DNA of 16,610 nt from an uncultured Collinsella sp. GTDB lineage: Bacteria > Actinomycetota > Coriobacteriia > Coriobacteriales > Coriobacteriaceae. Positions 1-8,776 of the stretch are shown here, piece by piece. Location: positions 1 to 16,610 of the forward strand of contig UQIQ01000048.1 in NCBI GenBank assembly GCA_900541185.1, in the 5' to 3' direction. A program made the position numbers and the translations under genes. How positions within the stretch are numbered: position 1 is the first letter of the stretch; the number at the start of each line of letters is the position of its first letter. The notes beneath the pieces were generated by a model that worked only from the letters and a program-made list of their open reading frames with translations, searched no databases and had not been told where the DNA came from.

Positions 1-203
1 CGGTCTTTCATGCAGCAGGGGCTCTCAATGTTTTTATGTCCTGCTCATATCGTCTGTGCCGGCACTTGGGGACACTCCTTGGCGCGCCAGAGCCGGTCGC
101 CTGGGGATGGAGAGGCCATTTTGGCCCTTGGCAGTCACCCAAGGACCCAAGGTAAACCTTTACCGCCCGCCTATATTTGCCGAAATTACACTTGACGGCG
201 GGG

Positions 204-209
204 TACAAT
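204..209 (+). promoter_or_regulatory. Candidate -10 element (TACAAT) upstream of nifJ
   Basis: TACAAT preceded by GGGG. No good -35 lies at 17 bases; TTGCCG (177-182) lies 21 bases upstream and TTGACG (192-197) only 6 bases upstream. If used, it would give a leader of about 275 bases before nifJ. Similar GGG-TAnnAT strings occur before the MFS and glycosyltransferase genes. Weak call. Confidence 0.22.
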
Positions 210-442
210 AAACCCGCATGCGGATTTTCGTTGCGGGCGCTTCCCATCGCCGGGGCGTGCCCGGGAGCATCCGGCATGCAGCCTTTGCGGCGCTCGGTCA
301 TGTGCAAGACGGGCGGTCGGGTCTGTGGGGCGCATCAGCTGGCCCTCGCCTCGGCATGCCTTCTCTCCACGCCATGTACCTGCTGCTGAGCCTGCCTGCC
401 AGATGATTGGAAGCAACAGCGAAAATCCCATCACGCCAACAT

Positions 443-458
443 CCCGGCGATCGCCGGG
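443..458. repeat. 16-bp perfect palindrome in the nifJ leader
   Basis: CCCGGCGATCGCCGGG is a perfect palindrome ending 32 bases before the nifJ start codon. In RNA it could form a GC-rich hairpin; in DNA it could be an operator. It does not look like a Rex site (TTGTGA-type), which would be the usual redox control of such a gene. Function unknown. Confidence 0.45.
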
Positions 459-463
459 GCCTG

Positions 464-490
464 TATACCTATATGAGAGGAGAGGGGTAT

Positions 491-491
<1 letters not shown>
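464..491 (+). promoter_or_regulatory. nifJ ribosome binding site flanked by a short inverted repeat
   Basis: A purine-rich Shine-Dalgarno region (GAGAGGAGAGGGG, 475-487) lies just before the ATG at 491 and decides that start. TATACC at 464-469 can pair with GGTATA at 486-491, placing most of the Shine-Dalgarno in the loop and the A of the start codon in the stem. The stem is only six pairs, mostly A-T, so a regulatory effect is uncertain. Confidence 0.4.
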
Positions 492-4030
<3,539 letters not shown>

Positions 4031-4040
4031 GTCTCCCACC

Positions 4041-4165
4041 GCAGGATCTGAGGGCTGACCTTCGCGGACGTCCTCGGACATGAAAGAACCCCCGCTGCGC
4101 ATTATGTGCGGCGGGGGTTCTTTCGTCCTGCGGAGTGTCCGCGAAGGTCAGCCCTCAGATCCTGC
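4041..4165. repeat. 125-bp double-layer inverted repeat downstream of nifJ
   Basis: Two perfect 29-bp arms, 4041-4069 and 4137-4165, are exact reverse complements of each other. Between them lies a second, independent hairpin (4083-4123) that acts as the nifJ terminator. Short unpaired segments (4070-4082 and 4124-4136) separate the two stems, so the whole could extrude as a cruciform or fold as a very long RNA stem with a symmetric internal loop. The outer arms are not needed for termination and may mark a mobile or REP-like intergenic element. No protein is encoded. Confidence 0.85.
4083..4123 (+). terminator. Strong rho-independent terminator of nifJ
   Basis: AAAGAACCCCCGC (4083-4095) pairs perfectly with GCGGGGGTTCTTT (4111-4123); the inner bases TGCGCA and TGTGCG extend the stem by six more pairs (two G-T) around a TTA loop. 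The right arm ends in a short T run. The A-run on the left arm means it could also terminate transcription from the other strand. Confidence 0.85.
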
Positions 4166-4169
4166 TACG

Positions 4170-4209
4170 ACTACGTCCTCAGATTGTGTGGGCGGATGAA
4201 GGACGTAGT
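4170..4209. repeat. 10-bp inverted repeat with 20-bp loop
   Basis: ACTACGTCCT (4170-4179) and AGGACGTAGT (4200-4209) are perfect inverted copies separated by 20 bases. The left copy begins five bases after the outer arm of the larger repeat, so it may belong to the same element or be a protein-binding site. Confidence 0.5.
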
Positions 4210-4452
4210 TGGCCGGGTATTCCGTCCCTTTCGCTGTTTCGCGGCTTTGCCGCGAAACCTCGCGCCACTTTGGGGATGGATGGGGGACTTGGCTGTTGCC
4301 GCCTTTTCGGAGCGCTTCTTTATTCCTTTTGCTGGATGAAAAGCCCCTTGTTTTTGCAGGGGTGCATACTCGACTTATAAGTGCATAGAATCTCGTATAG
4401 CGCGAGTAAGATATTGCGCTGTCCGTTTTGTGTTTAGCAGAGATGTAGTTTG

Positions 4453-4470
4453 CATAATCCGACATAATCC
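4453..4470. repeat. Direct repeat CATAATCC x2, one helical turn apart
   Basis: CATAATCC occurs at 4453-4460 and 4463-4470, spaced ten bases centre to centre, so both would face the same side of the DNA. This is typical of a transcription-factor site, but it could be chance in AT-rich DNA. Confidence 0.35.
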
Positions 4471-4493
4471 TCGCTTCATTTAAATAAAGTCGC

Positions 4494-4506
4494 ACGTAAA
4501 TTACGT
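4494..4506. promoter_or_regulatory. 13-bp palindrome, possible operator
   Basis: ACGTAA and TTACGT flank one central base. Perfect dyad symmetry in a promoter region suggests a dimeric regulator site; the regulator is unknown. Confidence 0.35.
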
Positions 4507-4612
4507 AGATATGTCTGAGCTGGAGTTCTGTACGCTGAGCGGACAAAAACGACCGTTCACCGTTCCGCTATTTTCAAAATGAATAAAATGAGCGATAAAG
4601 AGAATATAAACC

Positions 4613-4650
4613 TTAATAAACTCGCGTATCGCACGGACGCGGGTTATTAA
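4613..4650 (+). promoter_or_regulatory. Leader hairpin upstream of arcC
   Basis: TTAATAAACTCGCG (4613-4626) pairs with CGCGGGTTATTAA (4638-4650), leaving one bulged A and one G-T pair, with an 11-base loop. It ends 35 bases before the arcC start. No T-run follows, so it is not a standard terminator; it may be an operator or an mRNA structure. Confidence 0.45.
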
Positions 4651-4685
4651 TGGGTTGTAGGCCTTTTACAGAAAGGATTCCAGCA

Positions 4686-5648
4686 ATGTCTAAGCCTCTT
4701 GGCAAGCCCGATCGTATTGTCGTCGCCCTTGGCGGCAACGCCCTCGGCAACAACCCCGTCGAGCAGATCGAGGCCGTGAGCAACACCGCCCACGCTCTCC
4801 TCGGTCTCATCGAGCAAGGCAATGAGATCATCATCACCCACGGCAACGGCCCGCAGGTCGGCATGATCCAGAACGCCTTCGCCGCTGCCCACGATGCCAT
4901 CGGTACCCCCGAGATGCCGCTGCCCGAGTGCGGCGCCATGTCCCAGGGCTACATTGGTTATCACCTGCAGCAGGGCATCGGCCGCGAGATGCACAAGCGC
5001 TATAAGCGTTGGCACGCCGCCACCGTCGTCACCCAGATCGAGTGCGACCCGGATGATCCCGCGTTCAAGAACCCGACCAAGCCGATCGGCCCCTTCTACA
5101 CCGAGGAGCAGGCCAAGGAGTTCATGGCCGAGGATCCCTCCAAGGTCTTCGTCGAGGATTCCGGCCGCGGCTGGCGTCGCGTCGTCGCTTCCCCCGATCC
5201 CAAGAAGATCGTCGAGGCCGACTCCATCCTCAACCTGCTCGACAACGAGTTCATCGTCATCGCCTGCGGTGGCGGCGGCATCCCCGTCGTCCGCGACTAC
5301 GAGAACAAGGGCTGCTACAAGGGCGTTCCCGCCGTCATCGACAAGGACCTGGGCGGCGAGCTGCTGGCCGAGGACTGCGACGCCGACGTTCTGTTCCTAC
5401 TGACCGCCGTTGAGCATGTCGCCATCAACTTTGGCAAGCCCAACCAGGAGGAGCTCGAGGACCTCACCGCCGACGAGGCCGAGCGCCTGGCCGACGAGGG
5501 TCAGTTCGGCAAGGGTTCGATGGAGCCCAAGGTCCGCGCTGCCATCAAGTTCGCCCGTTCCCGCAAGGGCCGCACCTGCATCATCGGCGCTCTGGACAAG
5601 GCTGCCGAGACCATGGCCGGCCTCTCCGGTACCCGCATCCACGAGTAG
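4686..5648 (+). CDS. arcC: Carbamate kinase
   Basis: Transfers phosphate from carbamoyl phosphate to ADP, giving ATP, CO2 and ammonia; usually the last step of arginine deiminase or another carbamoyl-phosphate-yielding pathway, in the cytoplasm. The 320-residue length fits the family (about 310). Diagnostic segments are all present: VVALGGNAL (12-20), THGNGPQVG (51-59), CGGGGIPV (194-201), DKDLGGELLA followed by the DADVLFLLT stretch, and GKGSMEPKV around residues 275-283. Start chosen at 4686 because AAAGGA lies nine bases upstream and the protein then begins close to its first beta strand; an in-frame ATG at 4650 would add 12 unlike residues and sits in a hairpin. No arginine deiminase (arcA), ornithine carbamoyltransferase or antiporter lies next to it here, so the carbamoyl phosphate source is not evident. 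A terminator follows directly. Confidence 0.96.
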   Translation: MSKPLGKPDRIVVALGGNALGNNPVEQIEAVSNTAHALLGLIEQGNEIIITHGNGPQVGMIQNAFAAAHDAIGTPEMPLPECGAMSQGYIGYHLQQGIGREMHKRYKRWHAATVVTQIECDPDDPAFKNPTKPIGPFYTEEQAKEFMAEDPSKVFVEDSGRGWRRVVASPDPKKIVEADSILNLLDNEFIVIACGGGGIPVVRDYENKGCYKGVPAVIDKDLGGELLAEDCDADVLFLLTAVEHVAINFGKPNQEELEDLTADEAERLADEGQFGKGSMEPKVRAAIKFARSRKGRTCIIGALDKAAETMAGLSGTRIHE

Positions 5649-5713
5649 TCTCTACTCTGTCGCCTCTCTGGTGGGCGCCAGGCAAAGTGCCCGCAAACTA
5701 GCCTCTCTTCATG

Positions 5714-5746
5714 AGCTCCGCAGTCCGCTCCGACTGCGGGGCTTTT
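5714..5746 (+). terminator. Rho-independent terminator of arcC
   Basis: AGCTCCGCAGTC (5714-5725) pairs with GACTGCGGGGCT (5732-5743) through 12 pairs with one G-T, around a six-base loop, and runs into TTTT (5743-5746). It lies 65 bases after the arcC stop codon. Confidence 0.85.
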
Positions 5747-5755
5747 GCTATTCAC

Positions 5756-5840
5756 CTAGTCATTGGGGACGTTCTTAAATGACTAGTCAAACAAGAGCGC
5801 CCCCAATGACCACTCATTTAAGTCTGTCCCCAATGACTAG
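5756..5840. repeat. REP-like 85-bp imperfect palindrome
   Basis: Arms of 33 bases at 5756-5788 and 5808-5840 are reverse complements with five mismatches; each begins from outside with CTAGTCATTGGGGAC and shares CTTAAATGA. A third partial copy of the GTCATTGGGG core sits in the loop in reverse orientation (CCCCAATGAC, 5801-5810). The right end overlaps the stop codon of the convergent peptidase gene. The repeated GTCATTGGGGAC core and the dyad layout resemble REP/REPIN elements mobilised by IS200-like REP-associated transposases, but no transposase is in this window. Confidence 0.65.
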
Positions 5841-6838
5841 TAGTAGGCCCACATGGCTTCGACTTCGTTGAGGACCTCTACGACGCCCCAGCGGCGGGCG
5901 CTGCGGCTGGCCGAGTTGGGGTCGTAGACGCCAATCTGGTTGGCATCGTCGATGCCGTAGAGCACGATGTAGTGGCCTACGTTGGTAAACGTACCGGGGC
6001 GCACTGCGGCGATGACGGGCGCACCCGAGCGAAGTGCTTGGGTAATCGATTCGCGATCGTTATAGAGCTGTGTTCCGTTGAGCCCTAGCTGCCACGCACC
6101 GCCTGTCATAAACGACCACTCGGTGGCACCAGTGGGGGCGTAGTTGCCGGCTTCGGCCAGTGCGCATATATCGACCGGCGTCTTATCGGTGTGGCCGGTC
6201 TTAAAGATATAGACCATGGTGAGGCAAGTGGGACCGCAAGCGTTTTCGCGAATAGTGCCACCGGCATAGGGCAGCTCCGACCATGCGGGGTCAATTTGGT
6301 AGATGTGGGGCATGGCGCCGGCCTGCCATTGCGATCGTGGGGTCGAGAACGCAAAGGAGTAACCGGGCGCGACGGGAGCTTTAAGCAGCTTGTCCTCGGC
6401 AGTGGGCTCAAGACCGGCTGATCCGTGGGAGATACAGGATCGCAAAAACACAAAGACGAGGCAGGCGGCGATGGAGCAAAGCGCAAGGCGTAGGCGGCGG
6501 GCCGGAAGCGCGTGGCTTGTGGTGTGCGAAGCGGGGTGAGGGGCGGAATTGCCGCGATCGCGTTGAGGTCGCGAAAAGGAGCGCTTAACGTAGTAGTCGG
6601 TCGTACGGCGATCGTAGCGGCGTGGCTGCGATGTGTCGGTCTGGCGTTGGCGTGCGCTCGTGCTCACGCGGTCTGACTGCTGCACGGTACGGCTTTGTTG
6701 CCGCGAAGAAGCCCCGAGTTGCTCTTGGGGGCGCTGCGGGTTGTCGTTGTCGGAGGTGCTTCTGGGCGTTGGCGTGGTGCGGCCGGCAAGGCGCACGCTT
6801 TGTGGCCGTTGGTCGCCGTCATTGTATCCGTATGCCAT
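5837..6838 (-). CDS. Membrane-anchored C39-like (papain-fold) cysteine peptidase
   Basis: A 333-residue protein in three parts. Residues 1 to about 105 are hydrophilic and rich in Arg, Gln, Ser and Thr, with no folded domain apparent. A single hydrophobic segment (about 110-130, LALCSIAACLVFVFL) should cross the membrane, putting the basic tail inside and the rest outside. The C-terminal part matches the peptidase C39-like 2 family (PF13529 type): catalytic Cys201 in NACGPTC, His289 in VGHYIVLYG and Asp306 in YDPNS. It may cleave a peptide or peptidoglycan stem at the cell surface; the substrate is unknown. The ATG at 6838 is preferred, with AAGGTGA just upstream; a GTG three codons earlier (6847) overlaps that site. 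The gene converges on arcC, and its stop codon lies in the REP-like repeat. No ABC exporter or bacteriocin precursor is adjacent, arguing against a classical leader peptidase. Confidence 0.8.
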   Translation of the reverse strand: MAYGYNDGDQRPQSVRLAGRTTPTPRSTSDNDNPQRPQEQLGASSRQQSRTVQQSDRVSTSARQRQTDTSQPRRYDRRTTDYYVKRSFSRPQRDRGNSAPHPASHTTSHALPARRLRLALCSIAACLVFVFLRSCISHGSAGLEPTAEDKLLKAPVAPGYSFAFSTPRSQWQAGAMPHIYQIDPAWSELPYAGGTIRENACGPTCLTMVYIFKTGHTDKTPVDICALAEAGNYAPTGATEWSFMTGGAWQLGLNGTQLYNDRESITQALRSGAPVIAAVRPGTFTNVGHYIVLYGIDDANQIGVYDPNSASRSARRWGVVEVLNEVEAMWAYY

Positions 6839-7128
6839 TCGAATCACCTTGCCTCATGTGTAACTTGTCTATCCTACATAAAAAGATGCACGACACATGG
6901 GTATGTGCGCCAAAAGCCTGACAAATGGTATGAACGTTGCCACGCCGCGCGCCAAACATCACGGCAACAGGTATTCAAAAGCAGACAAGATGAAAGCGTC
7001 CAAGACAAATGACGTCTCCCGCCGTTCGTCCCAAAAACGGTGCCGCTCGTTTTGCAGTTCTGCCTTCGGTCGAGCTGCGAGCGGCGCTGCTGTGCCAAGG
7101 CCGTATCTTAAAGCCATGGAATAAAAGC

Positions 7129-7149
7129 GCGCGGCAAAACGGACCGCGC
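7129..7149 (+). repeat. Leader hairpin 1 of the permease gene
   Basis: GCGCGG (7129-7134) and CCGCGC (7144-7149) form a perfect six-pair GC stem around a nine-base loop. No T-run follows. Confidence 0.45.
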
Positions 7150-7155
7150 AAGGGG

Positions 7156-7173
7156 TGACGCCAAGGGGCGTCA
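7156..7173 (+). promoter_or_regulatory. Leader hairpin 2, just before the permease ribosome binding site
   Basis: TGACGCC (7156-7162) and GGCGTCA (7167-7173) form a perfect seven-pair stem with an AAGG tetraloop. It ends eight bases before the AAGGAGGGG Shine-Dalgarno and could stabilise the mRNA end or bind a protein. Confidence 0.55.
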
Positions 7174-7193
7174 AATAGGAAAGGAGGGGAACA

Positions 7194-8645
7194 ATGGCGG
7201 ACAAGAATGCAGAAGTTGCAGTCGAGGATAACGGCGGCATGAAGAAAACGCTTTCGCTCTGGAACTTCTTCACCATCGGTTTCGGTGCCATCATCGGTAC
7301 CGGTTGGGTTCTGCAGGTCGGTGACTGGATGGTCGTGGGCGGCGGTCCCGTTCCCGCTATGATCGCATTCCTCTTGGGTGCAATCTTCCTCGTGCCCGTC
7401 GGAGCTGTTTTCGGTGAGCTCACGGCTGCTATCCCCATCTCGGGCGGCATCGTCGAGTATGTCGATCGTAGCTTTGGCCGTACGCTGAGCTACATCACCG
7501 GATGGCTTTTGGCCCTGGGCAACGGCATCCTGTGCCCGTGGGAGGCCATCGCCATTTCGACCCTCGTGTCCGAGATGTTCGGCAGCCTGCCCGGCCTTGA
7601 GTGGCTGCGCGCCGTCAAGCTCTACACCATCCTGGGGGCCGACGTTTACCTGTTCCCGACGCTGATCGCGCTCGGCTTTGCAGTCTACGTCATCTTCCTC
7701 AACTTCCGCGGTGCCAGCTCGGCCGCCAAGCTCCAGGCCTTCCTGACCAAGGCTCTGCTCTGCGGCATGCTGCTCGCCATGGGCGTCTCGCTGTTCACCG
7801 GCTCGCCGGACAACGCCATGCCTGTGTTCTCCCAGGTCACCGGCGCTGGCGGCGGCAAGGCCGCTACCGAGAGCACCAGCCTGTTTGCCGGCATCGTGTC
7901 GGTCCTGGTTCTGACTCCGTTCTTCTACGCCGGCTTCGACACTATTCCTCAGCAGGCTGAGGAAGCAGCCGAGGGCCTCAACTGGAACAAGTTCGGCAAG
8001 ATCATCTCCCTGGCACTGCTGGCCGCCGGCGGCTTCTACATGGTCTGTATCTACTCGTTCGGCACCATCCTCGACTGGCATGAGTTCGTTAAGAGTCCGG
8101 TTCCCGCGCTCGCCTGCCTCAAGGGCATCAACATGCTCCTGTACCTGGCCATGCTCGTCATCGCCACGCTTGGACCCATGGGCCCGATGAACTCCTTCTA
8201 CGGCGCCACGAGCCGCATCATGCTCGCCATGGGCCGCAAGGGCCAGCTGCCCGAGCAGTTCGCCGAGGTCGACCCCAAGTCCGGCGCTCCCAAGCTTGCC
8301 TGCGTCGTTCTGGGCGTCATCACCGTCGTCGGTCCGTTCCTGGGCAAGAACATGCTCATCCCTCTGACCAACGTGTCGGCTCTCGCCTTCATCTTCTCCT
8401 GCGGCATGGTCGCCCTCGCTTGCCTGCGCATGCGCTTCACCGAGCCCGACCTGCCTCGCCCCTACGAGGTGCCCGGCGGCAAGTTTGGCATCGGCCTCGC
8501 TATCGCTGCCTGCGCCATCATCATCGGCCTGCTCGTGATTCCGTTCTCTCCCGCCTCCCTCAACATGGTGGAGTGGAGCATCGTGATCGGCTGGCTGGCC
8601 GTCGGCCTGGCTCTCATGGCCTTCACCAATTCCCGCAAAAAGTAA
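7194..8645 (+). CDS. APC-superfamily amino acid permease
   Basis: A 483-residue polytopic inner-membrane protein with about 12 hydrophobic segments, the length and profile of amino acid/polyamine/organocation (APC) permeases. The first helix carries the family signature GFGAIIGTGW (29-38); a second conserved block FFYAGFDTIPQQAEE (243-257) is typical of the AA_permease_2 group. It probably imports an amino acid or related amine in exchange or with a cation; the substrate cannot be read from the sequence. A strong AAGGAGGGG site fixes the start at 7194. The amidohydrolase gene begins 131 bases downstream with no T-run terminator between them, so the two are probably co-transcribed and may share a substrate. 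The gene contains no TTA, CTA or TCA codon, like nifJ and the amidohydrolase. Confidence 0.9.
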   Translation: MADKNAEVAVEDNGGMKKTLSLWNFFTIGFGAIIGTGWVLQVGDWMVVGGGPVPAMIAFLLGAIFLVPVGAVFGELTAAIPISGGIVEYVDRSFGRTLSYITGWLLALGNGILCPWEAIAISTLVSEMFGSLPGLEWLRAVKLYTILGADVYLFPTLIALGFAVYVIFLNFRGASSAAKLQAFLTKALLCGMLLAMGVSLFTGSPDNAMPVFSQVTGAGGGKAATESTSLFAGIVSVLVLTPFFYAGFDTIPQQAEEAAEGLNWNKFGKIISLALLAAGGFYMVCIYSFGTILDWHEFVKSPVPALACLKGINMLLYLAMLVIATLGPMGPMNSFYGATSRIMLAMGRKGQLPEQFAEVDPKSGAPKLACVVLGVITVVGPFLGKNMLIPLTNVSALAFIFSCGMVALACLRMRFTEPDLPRPYEVPGGKFGIGLAIAACAIIIGLLVIPFSPASLNMVEWSIVIGWLAVGLALMAFTNSRKK

Positions 8646-8720
8646 CGCCGAGCCGGGGCGGATCAGGTGCGCGGGACCCTCTCTTCCGTACACCGAACCC
8701 GGCGCCACTTGGGTAGCTTT

Positions 8721-8748
8721 GTGAGGCCTTAACCCAGCACGGCCTCGC
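8721..8748 (+). repeat. Intercistronic hairpin between permease and amidohydrolase
   Basis: GTGAGGCC (8721-8728) pairs with GGCCTCGC (8741-8748) with one G-T pair and a 12-base loop. No T-run follows, so it is more likely an mRNA-stabilising or processing element than a terminator. Confidence 0.4.
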
Positions 8749-8754
8749 CCACTA

Positions 8755-8766
8755 TATGGATCCATA
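8755..8766. promoter_or_regulatory. 12-bp palindrome next to the amidohydrolase ribosome binding site
   Basis: TATGGATCCATA is a perfect palindrome immediately followed by AGGAGG, the Shine-Dalgarno of the amidohydrolase gene. It may be an operator or only a chance dyad. Confidence 0.35.
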
Positions 8767-8776
8767 AGGAGGAACC

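Larger units (their letters stand above)
1..490. other. Non-coding leader region upstream of nifJ
   Basis: About 490 bases without a convincing gene. Several short open frames exist on both strands, but none has a good ribosome binding site, recognisable protein content or a plausible start. Small structures are visible: a near-palindrome GGTAAA-CC-TTTACC at 151-164, a palindrome TGGCGCGCCA at 80-89, a -10-like TACAAT at 204-209 and a 16-bp palindrome at 443-458. The segment TTGGGGACA near 66-74 also occurs in the REP-like palindrome at 5756-5840. No tRNA or known riboswitch was recognised. The stretch probably holds the promoter and a long leader of nifJ, but I cannot place the transcription start with confidence. 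Confidence 0.5.
4210..4685. other. AT-rich intergenic region before arcC
   Basis: Roughly 475 bases with no convincing gene; base composition falls clearly below the neighbouring coding GC from about 4320 on. It contains a crowd of short symmetric or repeated sequences: ACTTATAAGT (4373-4382), CATAATCC twice at 10-base period (4453-4460 and 4463-4470), ACGTAA-A-TTACGT (4494-4506), tandem ACCGTTC (4552-4558 and 4559-4565) and a hairpin at 4613-4650. This is what a regulated promoter region with one or more operator sites looks like, but I cannot assign a regulator or a definite promoter. An open frame on the - strand (4148-4546) has no protein-like features. Confidence 0.55.
6839..7193. other. 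Divergent intergenic region between peptidase and permease
   Basis: A 355-base gap must carry promoters for both divergent genes. I found no clear -35/-10 pair on either strand and no real gene. Its right end holds two hairpins in the permease leader (7129-7149 and 7156-7173). Confidence 0.5.

Noticed and set aside
10..406. Several 60-100 codon open frames in the first 400 bases
   Set aside because: They overlap one another on both strands, lack ribosome binding sites and show no conserved protein pattern.
407..490. Extended N-terminus of nifJ from an ATG at 407
   Set aside because: The 28 extra residues are unlike the family, there is no ribosome binding site at 407, and a strong one lies before 491.
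4106..4546. Small open frames between nifJ and arcC on both strands
   Set aside because: The + strand ones start in the terminator and the - strand one (4148-4546) crosses several palindromes; none has protein-like composition or a good start.
4552..4565. Tandem ACCGTTC as a LytTR binding site
   Set aside because: LytTR sites are direct repeats about two helical turns apart; these copies are only seven bases apart and the last position does not match.
5837..6838. The peptidase as a bacteriocin leader-processing C39 exporter
   Set aside because: It has one membrane span, no ABC ATPase domain and no small peptide gene nearby, so only the cysteine peptidase fold is supported.
6975..8765. A 596-codon open frame on the - strand opposite the permease
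   Set aside because: Same cause: codon-aligned shadow of a biased gene. Its translation is Glu/Gly/Ala-rich and domain-free, while the + strand encodes a clear APC permease.
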